Positions 24,465-33,279 of a stretch of DNA of 46,430 nt are shown piece after piece; position 1 is the first letter of the stretch, and every line of letters starts with the position of its first letter. Origin of the DNA: Bdellovibrionales bacterium RIFOXYA1_FULL_36_14 (GTDB taxonomy: Bacteria > Bdellovibrionota > Bacteriovoracia > Bacteriovoracales > Bacteriovoracaceae); contig MEPW01000015.1 in assembly GCA_001769975.1 (NCBI GenBank), positions 1 through 46,430 of the forward strand, given 5' to 3'. Both the position numbers and the translations under genes were made by a program. A model generated the notes under the pieces. The model was given only the letters and a program-made list of their open reading frames with translations. It was not told the origin of the DNA and did no database searches.

Positions 24465-26153
24465 TTAGTTTCTATAGCTAAGTAAATGCTTTGAATGAGG
24501 ATCGCTGATCGTTATTTTCCCCAGCGAGTACTTAGTTTGGTCACCTATAATAAATACTTCAAAATTCCCAACTGGCAAATAGACGTCTTCCATCCGCAAA
24601 TCCTCTGGCAACAAACTCCAATATCGGGTATCTGCTACTTCCGATGACTTGATCATGCGAGAACCTGCTAAAAAACTGGCCATAGCGGCAATCCCGGAAA
24701 ATGTACCTTTTTCGCCACCAGCAGCCTGATAGGCACCATAGGCAGAGGCAATTACCGCTGCATATTTTAGCGCCAAACGGGATCCAGTGCGGGTATAACG
24801 CCAAGCTGATTTTTCAGCGACGGCTTCCTCAGCAATATCTCCGATAGGATTAACCACAACCAATTTTCTTTTCAATACTTCGATATCGTGTTCATCTTTT
24901 ACCACCAAACACAAATTATCTGTAAGTGGTCGATTTTGAATTTTGGGTAATTCAAAATCAAAAGAAGCATACTGACTAGTGACAGTAGCCATTTGGGCCG
25001 TAGCATAAGCCGACCCTACTGAACGGGAATTGTTGCGATTAAGTTTTAAAACATTAATCATAAAATGAGTCATTGCCACTTGCCCAACTGCAGCTAATAC
25101 TTTTTGGCTGCCTCCTTGAAAATTATCAGGATTTAAACCAAAATAATATTTATCCGGAACTTTGGGTGGAATAATTGAATGATGAAATAAAATTGTTACA
25201 TTAGGCTTATGCCGTTCCTGCTCTATACGGTCTAACACAGTTTGTTTGGTAGCATAAATCTGAACTAGTTGAGAATAATCACCGGGTCTTATTTTTTTAC
25301 TAAGCGATAAAATTTTATACTCTAAATACTCATTTAGTTCATTAAAATAAGGTGTTGGGGAGATATAATCTTTGCGAACTTTGTCCATTCCCAAAGTAGG
25401 AAACTTTTCAAAGTCCTCTTTAAACTTTTTAAAATTTCTATTAAAACTTTGATAGCCTCCATAATTCTTAAGTAAAATATCCCGGGCATCCCTGTAAAGA
25501 AGGTAAGCTGTTTGCAAATCATTAATGGTGTTGGTGTTTTCATGGATGAAACCACCCAAAAGTTTGGCCATTAAATCATTTTTAAAAACAGACTTTCCCA
25601 TTCTTTCATTTTGAAAAGTTTCAATCAACGCATTCCACGCCAGAACTTCTGATCTTGATCTGGACATAAACTGGGCAATTTCTCGATTATCTAGTTTTCT
25701 TGCCGGCTCAACTTTTTGATCAGCTCTAATTCTCTCTAGGACTTCTCCCTTTTTAGCCAGCAGGTAATAGTTAAGCGTTTGATACATATGTATTAAAGAC
25801 CGCTCATAGGCTTCACCATAATAAACATCGTAAGTGTCATTGGCCAAGAGTGCCGCTACTTTTTTAGAAATTCTCACGGTATAAAGTTGGCCGGCCAGAT
25901 CACTGGCTTGTAAAAACGTATCAATGGATTCAAGGTATTGTTCCTGCGCATGAAAGATCATGCCCTTTTCCATTAAAAAAAGTAGTCTATTTTTTTCTTC
26001 TTTGTAAGTAGATGACTCGTTTAAAATCTTATGAGCTTCCTTATAATCTTTTTTTTGGAAGTACTGGGTAAGGAGCTGTCGCTCCTTAAACCCACCAGCA
26101 CCACAAGATACAAAGAATAAAATTAAAAGAAAATTAGAAACCAATAACCTCAT
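24465..26153 (-). CDS. Lipoprotein, COG3014-like, with helical repeats
   Basis: The 562-residue protein has a lipoprotein signal with lipobox FVSC (Cys17). Residues about 20-250 are helical and TPR-like (Y-F-Q-K-K-D-Y-K-E-A repeats); the remainder holds small-residue-rich, possibly hydrophobic helices at about 440-490 and a beta-rich C-terminus. It resembles the conserved COG3014 group of uncharacterised lipoproteins that accompany LpoB and LPP20 homologues. It begins 3 bases after the LpoB-like stop and is the last gene of a four-gene envelope operon. The molecular role is unknown; involvement with peptidoglycan or the outer membrane is inferred from neighbours. Confidence 0.6.
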   Translation of the reverse strand: MRLLVSNFLLILFFVSCGAGGFKERQLLTQYFQKKDYKEAHKILNESSTYKEEKNRLLFLMEKGMIFHAQEQYLESIDTFLQASDLAGQLYTVRISKKVAALLANDTYDVYYGEAYERSLIHMYQTLNYYLLAKKGEVLERIRADQKVEPARKLDNREIAQFMSRSRSEVLAWNALIETFQNERMGKSVFKNDLMAKLLGGFIHENTNTINDLQTAYLLYRDARDILLKNYGGYQSFNRNFKKFKEDFEKFPTLGMDKVRKDYISPTPYFNELNEYLEYKILSLSKKIRPGDYSQLVQIYATKQTVLDRIEQERHKPNVTILFHHSIIPPKVPDKYYFGLNPDNFQGGSQKVLAAVGQVAMTHFMINVLKLNRNNSRSVGSAYATAQMATVTSQYASFDFELPKIQNRPLTDNLCLVVKDEHDIEVLKRKLVVVNPIGDIAEEAVAEKSAWRYTRTGSRLALKYAAVIASAYGAYQAAGGEKGTFSGIAAMASFLAGSRMIKSSEVADTRYWSLLPEDLRMEDVYLPVGNFEVFIIGDQTKYSLGKITISDPHSKHLLSYRN

Positions 26154-26156
26154 TAA

Positions 26157-26774
26157 CTACCAGCCTGATCCGCTTTGTGAAGAAAATTTTTGAATTTTAG
26201 TTCTAACACGTAAAACTTCTATTCCTTTCTCCACTTCGGTCATTCTTAAATTAACAGAATATTGCTTAATTGTTTTCCCTTCCAGTGTTTTAGGATTCAT
26301 TCTAACTGCACCAAAAATCATCAGATCAGCTCCAACTTGTTTTCCAACTGTCTTAGCCGTATCAGGGCTCACCATTCCGTCATTTTGATAGGTCATTTCC
26401 TTTAAAATAGATGCTCTGGAAGCTGCGTCTACTAGAACAAAATTACCAGAAGCTGATAATTCATTTAAAAACTCATCATTCAAATCATCAATGGGGAAAT
26501 AGGCTTCAGCTGTATCATTTTGAACCTCGCCAACAAAAACTGTGGGGTTTTTGCCATGTTTTTTTACCCAATTTTTAAATTGCTTGTGATTTTCCATTTG
26601 CACCAGCAAATCTTTGATAACCCTTTCCGTATCACCAAACACCCACTTATCCGTAATCTCCAAAGCCTTCTCATCCCCTTCGGAGGAATCAACTCTTTTA
26701 GCTTTGAAGCTTCCGCAAGAGGCAAGCATACTTAGCGCTAAAACGGAAACTAGAATCGTTAATATCTTTTTCAT
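26157..26774 (-). CDS. LpoB-like penicillin-binding protein activator lipoprotein
   Basis: The 205-residue lipoprotein (lipobox MLASC, Cys20) has the LpoB/COG3417 domain: PTVFVGEVQNDT, the L-N-D-E-F-L-N-E-L helix, ASRASILKEM and the strand G-A-D-L-M-I-F-G-A-V. LpoB is an outer-membrane lipoprotein that reaches through the periplasm to activate a class A penicillin-binding protein; related proteins (FlgO-like, curli-type) also share this fold, so the exact partner is uncertain. GGGAG precedes the ATG. It is followed by the COG3014-like gene and preceded by two LPP20-like genes. Confidence 0.75.
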   Translation of the reverse strand: MKKILTILVSVLALSMLASCGSFKAKRVDSSEGDEKALEITDKWVFGDTERVIKDLLVQMENHKQFKNWVKKHGKNPTVFVGEVQNDTAEAYFPIDDLNDEFLNELSASGNFVLVDAASRASILKEMTYQNDGMVSPDTAKTVGKQVGADLMIFGAVRMNPKTLEGKTIKQYSVNLRMTEVEKGIEVLRVRTKIQKFSSQSGSGW

Positions 26775-26799
26775 TTGATCTCCCTTATTTTATAAAAAA

Positions 26800-27489
26800 T
26801 TAAATTTCACCTTTCTTGGCCTTTATGAAATCATTTGAAACTTCTTCCAAAGCTTTCTTAACATTAGCTTTGGTTTCAGGATCATCCGTAGAAGCTGCCG
26901 TAAAATTTGCGGCTTTATCAATGGCTTCTTTTAGTCTGGCATTTTCCATAGAAACAAAGGCGGCGCAAGTATAAGCGTTATAATCTTTTTTGGCACCTAA
27001 AGCTTTTTCATACTTTCGTTTTTCCCAATAGGTAACTTCCACTTTGGCTCCATGAATGAGTGCTTGGATTTTCTCAGCCAATGTATCTTCCATAAAACTT
27101 CTTATACTTTCAGTTTTTGGATTGCTTTCATCAATCGCTGCGGTACCTTCTTCCGAGGATGCCATAGTCTTGCTAATAAAGGTTGCAATTTGTCTGGCAA
27201 TGTCGGAATAAGCAGAAGCTTTAGCTTTTGAACAGGCCATGGATTTTTTTTGGAAGGGATCTGTTTCATAAGAAAAATAGCTGTTAACTACTAAATCCTT
27301 TCCATGCATTTTGGCCCACAAGCTAGCATTTTCAATCCAACCCGGTCTTTTATCCGAGCTTGAATCTATTACCGTGTATTCCTTTTGAATATCTTCGTGT
27401 TCTTTCTCTTCGGTTAAAGTTTCCTTTTTTGTAGAACTACAAGATACCAACACCGATAGTAACAATAAAACCAATAACGTTGTTTTCAT
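26800..27489 (-). CDS. LPP20/FlgP-like lipoprotein
   Basis: The 229-residue lipoprotein (lipobox LVSC, Cys17) has an LPP20-like core: a P-G-W-I-E-N motif, then a segment of the type A-K-A-S-A-Y-S-D-I-A-R-Q-I-A with a long helix and a beta strand near V-E-V-T-Y-W. An acidic linker (about 25-40) separates the lipid anchor from the domain. It is second in the operon, 14 bases after the previous gene, with AAAGGAG before its ATG. LPP20 relatives include FlgP and Helicobacter outer-membrane lipoproteins; the cellular role here is not known. Confidence 0.6.
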   Translation of the reverse strand: MKTTLLVLLLLSVLVSCSSTKKETLTEEKEHEDIQKEYTVIDSSSDKRPGWIENASLWAKMHGKDLVVNSYFSYETDPFQKKSMACSKAKASAYSDIARQIATFISKTMASSEEGTAAIDESNPKTESIRSFMEDTLAEKIQALIHGAKVEVTYWEKRKYEKALGAKKDYNAYTCAAFVSMENARLKEAIDKAANFTAASTDDPETKANVKKALEEVSNDFIKAKKGEI

Positions 27490-27503
27490 AGAATCTCCTT
27501 TCT

Positions 27504-28466
27504 CTAATCAATATTAAGTTCTCCAATTTTATCAATGATAAAATCCATTATATCAGGTAATACGTTGCTGTAAGCGTGAGAGTAATCCCTCCCCACAGAG
27601 GCTTTATCAAACTCCAGGCTGCCCAGTTTTTCTTCAGATTGGTTAAAAGAATTTATTCGCAACATAAATTTGTATTTTTCAAATCCTTCAACTTTTAAAT
27701 ATTCCTTATTCTTCTTAACCTCCACTTCTATCTTATATTTATGATTTTTATTTTCGGTAACTACTTTAAAATCATCTTCTAAAAGTTTAGCGATGATAAT
27801 ATCTCTGATCTCACCTTTTTCACTGGGCTCACTCACTTTTAAAAACACCACAACATTCTGACTTCTTTTTTTATTCTTTTTTTCCATAACCTGTTGGTAA
27901 GTCACTTTTGATGGGTACTTGTTACCTTGTAGAAACTCATAATTAATATTAAGCCCATCTCTTACCTGCATTATTTTTAAAGCTTTATTCAGTGAGTTTC
28001 TTCTACCATCCTTGTAAAACTCAACAATATTTTTATCCAATTCTTCCATTTCAGATTTTAAAAATTGCGCTCCTTCGGACTTTTTTAAAATCGCCAAAGC
28101 ATAAAAGCTGTCAGAGGTTTCGTAGGTATCTTTAATGATAACTCCTCTTAAGGCACCTTCCGTCTTTTCTTCTATTTCACCGTACATATCTTCTTCAAAG
28201 CTACCTGATATAGGTTGATCGCCCACACTTACTTGTTTTCCTGAAGAAGTAAGGGTGTTTTTCGATTTGATTTGAGTCATAAATATCTTTGACATTTCTT
28301 TTCTGGCCGAAGACTCTGCCTGCATCATTCCCACAGCTTCACCTACTGTGCATAGCTCAGACGATTTACAATAAGTCGAAAGATCACTAATCCAAGCTGG
28401 TTTCTTTTTTTCCGCCTGAACGTGCAAGGATACCGAGACAAGTATTAAAATAAAAATGCTTTTCAT
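27504..28466 (-). CDS. Exported LPP20-like protein, first gene of the envelope operon
   Basis: The start is taken at the ATG at 28466, with GGGGAG 7 bases upstream and a signal peptide right after it (MKSIFILILVSVSLHVQA); a start 5 codons earlier has no such support. The mature protein begins KKKPAWISDL and has an A-E-S-S-A-R-K-E-M-S-K helix like LPP20, then a region resembling the LpoB/FlgT-type beta domain (about 190-300). It has 320 residues and no lipobox. It leads the four-gene cluster of LPP20-like, LPP20-like, LpoB-like and COG3014-like genes. Confidence 0.6.
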   Translation of the reverse strand: MKSIFILILVSVSLHVQAEKKKPAWISDLSTYCKSSELCTVGEAVGMMQAESSARKEMSKIFMTQIKSKNTLTSSGKQVSVGDQPISGSFEEDMYGEIEEKTEGALRGVIIKDTYETSDSFYALAILKKSEGAQFLKSEMEELDKNIVEFYKDGRRNSLNKALKIMQVRDGLNINYEFLQGNKYPSKVTYQQVMEKKNKKRSQNVVVFLKVSEPSEKGEIRDIIIAKLLEDDFKVVTENKNHKYKIEVEVKKNKEYLKVEGFEKYKFMLRINSFNQSEEKLGSLEFDKASVGRDYSHAYSNVLPDIMDFIIDKIGELNID

Positions 28467-28609
28467 CGGATTACTCCCCAAAATTCTAATAGTGTTAATA
28501 ACTTCCTAAACATTAAAGTTATTGATGAAAAAGTCGTAATAATTAGATAGAATTCTACACCTATTTACAAATTAAATCGAATTTAAACTTTTTTATCAAG
28601 GAGAATAAA

Positions 28610-29185
28610 ATGGAACATAAATTACCCCAATTACCATACTCAAATGATGCTCTGTCCCCACATATTTCACCGGAAACCATTGAATACCATTATGGCAAAC
28701 ATCACCAAACCTATGTGAACAATTTAAATAACCTAGTAAAAAACTCGGAATTTGAAAAGTTGACATTAGAGCAAATCATTATGAAATCAAACGGTACTAT
28801 TTTTAACAACGCCGCTCAAGTTTATAATCATACCTTTTATTGGAATAGCCTAACTCCCAAGGGAGGCGGTAACGCCAAGGGACAGATTTTAAAAGATATT
28901 GAAAAAGATTTTGGCTCCTTTGAAAAATTTAAAGATGAATTTACCAAAACTGCTATTAGCACTTTTGGGTCTGGCTGGACCTGGTTGGTTAAATCCAAAA
29001 GCGGAAAATTACAAATACTATCTACCAGCAATGCCGGCTGTCCCTTAACTGATAACTTGAAACCCATTTTAACTTGTGATGTATGGGAGCATGCTTATTA
29101 CGTTGATTACCGAAACGCACGACCTAAATATATTGAAGCTTTTTGGAACTTAGTAAATTGGGACTTTGCTAATAATAATCTTTAG
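28610..29185 (+). CDS. sodB: Superoxide dismutase, iron type
   Basis: The 191-residue enzyme has metal ligands His27 ([10 protein letters not shown]), His74 (NHTFYW), Asp157 and His161 ([11 protein letters not shown]), identical in spacing to E. coli SodB. Gln70 in NNAAQVYNH marks the iron rather than manganese subgroup. It converts superoxide to oxygen and hydrogen peroxide in the cytoplasm. AAGGAG lies 7 bases ahead of the ATG. A strong terminator follows about 40 bases after the stop. Confidence 0.95.
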   Translation: MEHKLPQLPYSNDALSPHISPETIEYHYGKHHQTYVNNLNNLVKNSEFEKLTLEQIIMKSNGTIFNNAAQVYNHTFYWNSLTPKGGGNAKGQILKDIEKDFGSFEKFKDEFTKTAISTFGSGWTWLVKSKSGKLQILSTSNAGCPLTDNLKPILTCDVWEHAYYVDYRNARPKYIEAFWNLVNWDFANNNL

Positions 29186-29224
29186 TTTTAAAAACTTATT
29201 ATCCAAAATAACATTTAAATGTTA

Positions 29225-29255
29225 AACCCGAAGTATAGTCACTTCGGGTTTTTTT
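29225..29255 (+). terminator. Rho-independent terminator after sodB, flush with the next start codon
   Basis: A perfect 10-base stem, AACCCGAAGT (29225-29234) and ACTTCGGGTT (29241-29250), has a 6-base loop and is followed by TTTTT (29251-29255). The next gene's ATG begins at 29256, so the terminator leaves no room for a promoter or Shine-Dalgarno of its own. Confidence 0.85.
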
Positions 29256-30881
29256 ATGAAAATACTTCTCTTACAACCACCTATTCAAGATTTTTATGAT
29301 ACCGATATTCGTTTACAACCGATGGGACTTGCTTACCTTAAAGCTACGATCAAATTACATTTTCCCAACATTGAAGTGATAATCAGAGATTATCACAGTG
29401 GATTTTCCAAGAAAACTATTCCCTATCCTCGTGAAATGCATTATTTGAAAAATTTCTATGTAGGGAGAGACAAGGGACCATTTTCTAGTTTTGACCAGTA
29501 TTATCATTTTGGAGCAGATTTTGATTATATAATGTCCGACCTGAAAAATATTTCTCCTAATTTAATTGGTATATCATCCCTCTTTTCGCCTTACTACGAA
29601 GAAGTCTTGACCATCTCTTCGTTAATAAAAAACTATCAAAACATCCCCATCATAATCGGTGGCCCCCATGCCACAGTTTTACCTGAGTTTATGTTAAAAA
29701 ATGATTCTATTGATTTTGTCATAAGGGGTGAGGGGGAAAAAGCATTTACCCAATTTATTTTCGAATTTATTAACGAAAAAAAATGGGAGAAAGTGCAAAA
29801 CTTAAGCTTCAAAAAGAACCACCAAATTATTCATAACCCTATTAAAGAAAATTTCCCAATTGATGAAATCCCCCTTCCCAATTTGGAAGACCTGGACAAA
29901 TCCCATTATGAATTCAACCAGAAACCATTGACCTTCATTCTTTCCTCGCGGGGTTGCCCTTACAAATGTGATTTTTGTTCCATAAACTCAATATACAACA
30001 ATAAATTTTTTCCTCGAAGTCCTGATAACATAATAGCTGAAATGACCACTAGGTATGCCCAAGGTTACCGAGTATTTGATTTTGAAGATGATAATTTAAC
30101 TTACAATAAAACAAGGGCCTTCGAACTATTTCAAAAAATTACCGATAATTTTCCTAGCGGTGATATTAAACTGGTTGCGATGAATGGAATTTCTTATTTG
30201 CATCTTGACCAGGAAATACTTTCCGCAATGAAGAAAGCTGGATTTAGCGATTTAAATTTATCCTTAGTTTCTAACAATGGAGAACTTAATAAATCAAACT
30301 CCAGACCTTTTGATCTGGAAAAATTTCAAGCAATGGTCATATATGCCAAGCAGTTGGGTTTTAACATAACCGCTTACCAGATCATTGGACATCCTGAAGA
30401 TAGCCTGGCTTCCATGATCGAAACCCTGGGCTACTTGGCTTCGCTACCGGTTTTAATTGGGGCCAGCATTTTCTATCTCATCAAAGACACTGGTATTGAA
30501 AAACGCTACCCCATAACTTCCGCTCAAGAAATCAAATTAGGACGACTAACTTCAATCTACCAAAAAAATTATCCCTTTAATCAAAGCGATGTTTTTACGC
30601 TATTTATTACAACTCGAATTATTAATTTTTTAAAATCAGGACTTTTAAAAGATACTCAAGCCAATCTTTCGGAGCTACTACTTATAACCACTTTCGATAA
30701 TCGGGTGCAAATTGGCATGGAACAACTCCAATCTATCATCCATGGGCATGGATATTATATTCATAACAAAAAAGGCAAAACCCTAGTCAAAACCTTCGAC
30801 ACTGATTTGTTTAAAAATATTTTTAAACAAATATCATTCATTAATACTCAAGATGGCCAAAAAATTTTTAACGATATTTAA
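29256..30881 (+). CDS. B12-binding-domain radical SAM protein
   Basis: The 541-residue enzyme starts with the typical MKILLLQPP strand, and an N-terminal cobalamin-binding-like domain (about 1-170) includes IIIGGPHATVLPE. The radical SAM core (about 220-420) has CxxxCxxC at Cys234, Cys238 and Cys241 (RGCPYKCDFCS). The C-terminal 120 residues are helical. Members of this class do methylations and other radical reactions on lipids, hopanoids, tetrapyrroles and antibiotics; the substrate is unknown. The 5' end is unusual: the sodB terminator ends at the base before the ATG. The stop overlaps the converging phosphatase gene by 4 bases. Confidence 0.85.
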   Translation: MKILLLQPPIQDFYDTDIRLQPMGLAYLKATIKLHFPNIEVIIRDYHSGFSKKTIPYPREMHYLKNFYVGRDKGPFSSFDQYYHFGADFDYIMSDLKNISPNLIGISSLFSPYYEEVLTISSLIKNYQNIPIIIGGPHATVLPEFMLKNDSIDFVIRGEGEKAFTQFIFEFINEKKWEKVQNLSFKKNHQIIHNPIKENFPIDEIPLPNLEDLDKSHYEFNQKPLTFILSSRGCPYKCDFCSINSIYNNKFFPRSPDNIIAEMTTRYAQGYRVFDFEDDNLTYNKTRAFELFQKITDNFPSGDIKLVAMNGISYLHLDQEILSAMKKAGFSDLNLSLVSNNGELNKSNSRPFDLEKFQAMVIYAKQLGFNITAYQIIGHPEDSLASMIETLGYLASLPVLIGASIFYLIKDTGIEKRYPITSAQEIKLGRLTSIYQKNYPFNQSDVFTLFITTRIINFLKSGLLKDTQANLSELLLITTFDNRVQIGMEQLQSIIHGHGYYIHNKKGKTLVKTFDTDLFKNIFKQISFINTQDGQKIFNDI

Positions 30882-31753
30882 TCAAGCTCCAACGACCGCT
30901 TATGGCAGATATCCCTAAGTTTATGGTAATAAATATCCATTTGTATTTTCATAGTGTGGTTTAGTGTTCGTGGCATTTTAAAATCATCAAAAAATTCATG
31001 GCATTTCATCCAACTCGGAATAACTTTTTTAACCTCATCACTGTCTGAAGAATTTAATTTATCCATAACGTCATAATAAACCATCATCAAATCATTGGCA
31101 TAAATCCATTCTTTTAAATAAAAATCCAAAGCCAGGTCCACAGCGGTGAGATACATTTTTTGTCCAGCTTTAGGTTTCACTCCGGTTTCTTTGTATAATC
31201 CAGAATAAGCATAAACCAGATGAATGTACGTTGTAATCTTCAGTTTAGAATTTTGAAATTGTTGTGATATCGTTTCAAAGGCTGCAGGATCTTTCTCCCC
31301 ATTATCCCCGATTAAAACCACTTCCACTTCTTCCTCATCACAATCTTTTAATATTTTTTCAATAGTCTCCACCTTAAACGAGTAAGTGGAATCCCCCCAA
31401 TCTGGTTTATGGTAAAAGCCACCTTCCGGAAATTTGTTTTTCTTTAAAAATTTTCTTCCCCAGTAGTTAAGAAAAGAAGGTGCTCCCGTAACATAGTAAG
31501 CTCCAGTACGTTTTTGTTCTCCTTCATCTCTTGATGTCAACCCAACAACACTTATGTTCTTTCGATAAATTAAAGTTTTATAAAGAGTGTTTAGTCCGGT
31601 AAAATCGTTATCAAAAGATAGCCCACCACTGAAATTACCAAGAACATGAGTTCGCTTTAAGGTGTCATCAATATCCGAAATTAAAACAATGTCCGCGCCA
31701 TGCGACCAACCGGTCACTAAAACAAACAAGAACATGAAAAGTAATTTCACCAT
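30878..31753 (-). CDS. Exported APP1-like phosphatidate phosphatase domain protein (DUF2183)
   Basis: A signal peptide (1 to about 20) leads into a HAD-like catalytic domain: SDIDDTLKRT (Asp27, Asp29) is the DxDxT nucleophile motif, GLTSRDEGE motif II and LIGDNGEKDP the C-terminal acidic motif. This matches the APP1/DUF2183 group, which dephosphorylates phosphatidate or related phospholipids. The protein has 291 residues and is probably periplasmic. It is 14 bases downstream of the exported Hsp20-like gene, in the same direction, suggesting a shared transcript. Confidence 0.8.
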   Translation of the reverse strand: MVKLLFMFLFVLVTGWSHGADIVLISDIDDTLKRTHVLGNFSGGLSFDNDFTGLNTLYKTLIYRKNISVVGLTSRDEGEQKRTGAYYVTGAPSFLNYWGRKFLKKNKFPEGGFYHKPDWGDSTYSFKVETIEKILKDCDEEEVEVVLIGDNGEKDPAAFETISQQFQNSKLKITTYIHLVYAYSGLYKETGVKPKAGQKMYLTAVDLALDFYLKEWIYANDLMMVYYDVMDKLNSSDSDEVKKVIPSWMKCHEFFDDFKMPRTLNHTMKIQMDIYYHKLRDICHKRSLELD

Positions 31754-31767
31754 GAATCAACCTTTTC

Positions 31768-32403
31768 CTAAATGTAGTCTTCCTTATTGGCATCCACTGC
31801 TTTTTTCTTTTGGGTTTGTGCATTTTTTTTAAATTTTATTACAAGTTTATCTTTATGCTCTGAAATGTCATAACCAATAGGGTCGACATAATCTTCCAGG
31901 GGAAAACTTCTCGTTACACTGGATTTAGTTTTTAAGTAGCTTTTATTACCTTTAGCGTCTTTATTCTCTTTTTCAATTTCTTGATTGCTGGTAATTATTA
32001 ATTGGTGATTCGCAACCTTAACTTGAAAATTACTCTCGGTAGAGTTATCTTTTCTAATTTCAAAGTAATAATATTTGTCATCTTCATAATGCTTAGTCAC
32101 AATTTCTTGATCTTTTCCTACATTATTGCCTGAAATTTTGTTAAAATCGTCAAATTGCTCTAAGAATGGATCATCCGCCATCATATCGTGAAACCGTTGA
32201 CGAATTTTTTGCATTTCTTTAAACATATGTCCGCTGGTTTTAAAAAAATCATCGTCAGAAAAAAAATCATCACCCAATGCTTTACTCTGACTTTGATCAT
32301 CTAGCCCAGTGGAGGGCCCTTGCAATTGTCTCTTGTTACCCGTTTGCGAAAAAACTAATGAAGTTAGTGCTAAATAAAAGAACAAAACTTTTAAAATAAA
32401 CAT
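31768..32403 (-). CDS. Exported Hsp20/alpha-crystallin-like protein
   Basis: The 211-residue protein begins with a signal peptide (1 to about 19, ending VFSQ). An acidic, aromatic N-terminal region (about 45-95, DDFFSDDDFF) is followed by an alpha-crystallin-type beta sandwich (about 105-200) with YYYFEIRKD, VKVANHQLIITS and S-V-T-R-S-F-P-L, then a Lys-rich tail. Small heat-shock proteins are usually cytoplasmic, so a secreted one points to a periplasmic chaperone. AAGGAG precedes the ATG; a hairpin terminator lies only 17 bases upstream of the start codon. Confidence 0.72.
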   Translation of the reverse strand: MFILKVLFFYLALTSLVFSQTGNKRQLQGPSTGLDDQSQSKALGDDFFSDDDFFKTSGHMFKEMQKIRQRFHDMMADDPFLEQFDDFNKISGNNVGKDQEIVTKHYEDDKYYYFEIRKDNSTESNFQVKVANHQLIITSNQEIEKENKDAKGNKSYLKTKSSVTRSFPLEDYVDPIGYDISEHKDKLVIKFKKNAQTQKKKAVDANKEDYI

Positions 32404-32420
32404 GTTTTCTCCTTAAACTA

Positions 32421-32459
32421 AAAAAGCCGACAACCATTACTAAAATGGTTGTCGGCTTT
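32421..32459 (-). terminator. Terminator-like hairpin between two same-strand genes
   Basis: A perfect 16-base stem, AAAGCCGACAACCATT (32423-32438) and its complement (32444-32459), has a 5-base loop and, read on the minus strand, a run of Us ending near 32421. It lies just after the 32469-33179 gene and 17 bases before the Hsp20-like start, so the latter must depend on readthrough or on a promoter inside the hairpin region. Confidence 0.8.
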
Positions 32460-32468
32460 GGCGTTTAT

Positions 32469-33179
32469 TTAAAAACCAAATTCAGTAATATATTCTTTCA
32501 AATTGATATCTGGACTATCAGTTAAAACCGCGCTGATCAGGTCTCTTGTACTTTTTGAGTCCCGTTCACCTTTTTCTCTCGCTACTTGATATAAATACTC
32601 ATGGAGCATCAAGGTAGCCTTGCTTTCTTCCGAAAAGCGAATGTGGTTAAAAAGTCTGGTATCAATATGGAGTCGGTAACCGTTCATTCCCTCATCCCAT
32701 TTTTGAACTGCAACGTTGGTCAAAACACATTGATCAACAAATTGAAATTCTGCATAATTTTCATCATGAGTGGGATCAACTGGCCCATGTTTAAAACCAA
32801 TAATTCTTTTATTAAATTCGTTTTTACTTTTGATAATTTCTCTAGCAAAGAAAGGATCTATCACTTGAATTTTTTGAATCATTCTGTCTAAAAATTCCAC
32901 ATAAGATTCATTAGCAGCAACTCGATGTATTTGGGTCTCGCCCACTACGTTTCGAGCGTGAAATAAATCCAAAGTTTCCATGTAAGTAATGTTAGACAGA
33001 TACTGGGAAGAAATAACGCCTTCTGTTTTCTGTACAATTTCAGCAATTTTCGGTGAATCAAAACAGACTACAGCCTTGCCGCCGCCGCTTCCCCAACCAC
33101 CTTCAAAAATAGCATGAGCATTCGTAATAGAAATCACAATCATTAAACTAAAAAAAACAATATTATTTTTAATCTTCAT
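32469..33179 (-). CDS. Unknown exported protein with GGWGSGGGK N-terminal motif
   Basis: The start is taken at the ATG at 33179, because AGGAG lies 8 bases upstream and a clear signal peptide follows; a frame open 11 codons earlier is not supported. The mature protein begins with GGWGSGGGKAVVCF. Secreted proteins starting with Gly-rich GNGG/GGG-x-VVC and carrying a later HE(Y/W)L segment are familiar from Bdellovibrio-like genomes; here the later motif is LHEYLYQVA. Two cysteines could form a disulfide. Function is unknown. It has about 236 residues and is followed by a strong hairpin. Confidence 0.6.
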   Translation of the reverse strand: MKIKNNIVFFSLMIVISITNAHAIFEGGWGSGGGKAVVCFDSPKIAEIVQKTEGVISSQYLSNITYMETLDLFHARNVVGETQIHRVAANESYVEFLDRMIQKIQVIDPFFAREIIKSKNEFNKRIIGFKHGPVDPTHDENYAEFQFVDQCVLTNVAVQKWDEGMNGYRLHIDTRLFNHIRFSEESKATLMLHEYLYQVAREKGERDSKSTRDLISAVLTDSPDINLKEYITEFGF

Positions 33180-33279
33180 AGCTTTTCTCCTGACGGATTG
33201 GATTAAATACAAATTTTATCAACTTGTCTGTAGAATGTAAGATTTGATTAGAATTCTTAGTTCTACATTAAATAGCCAG

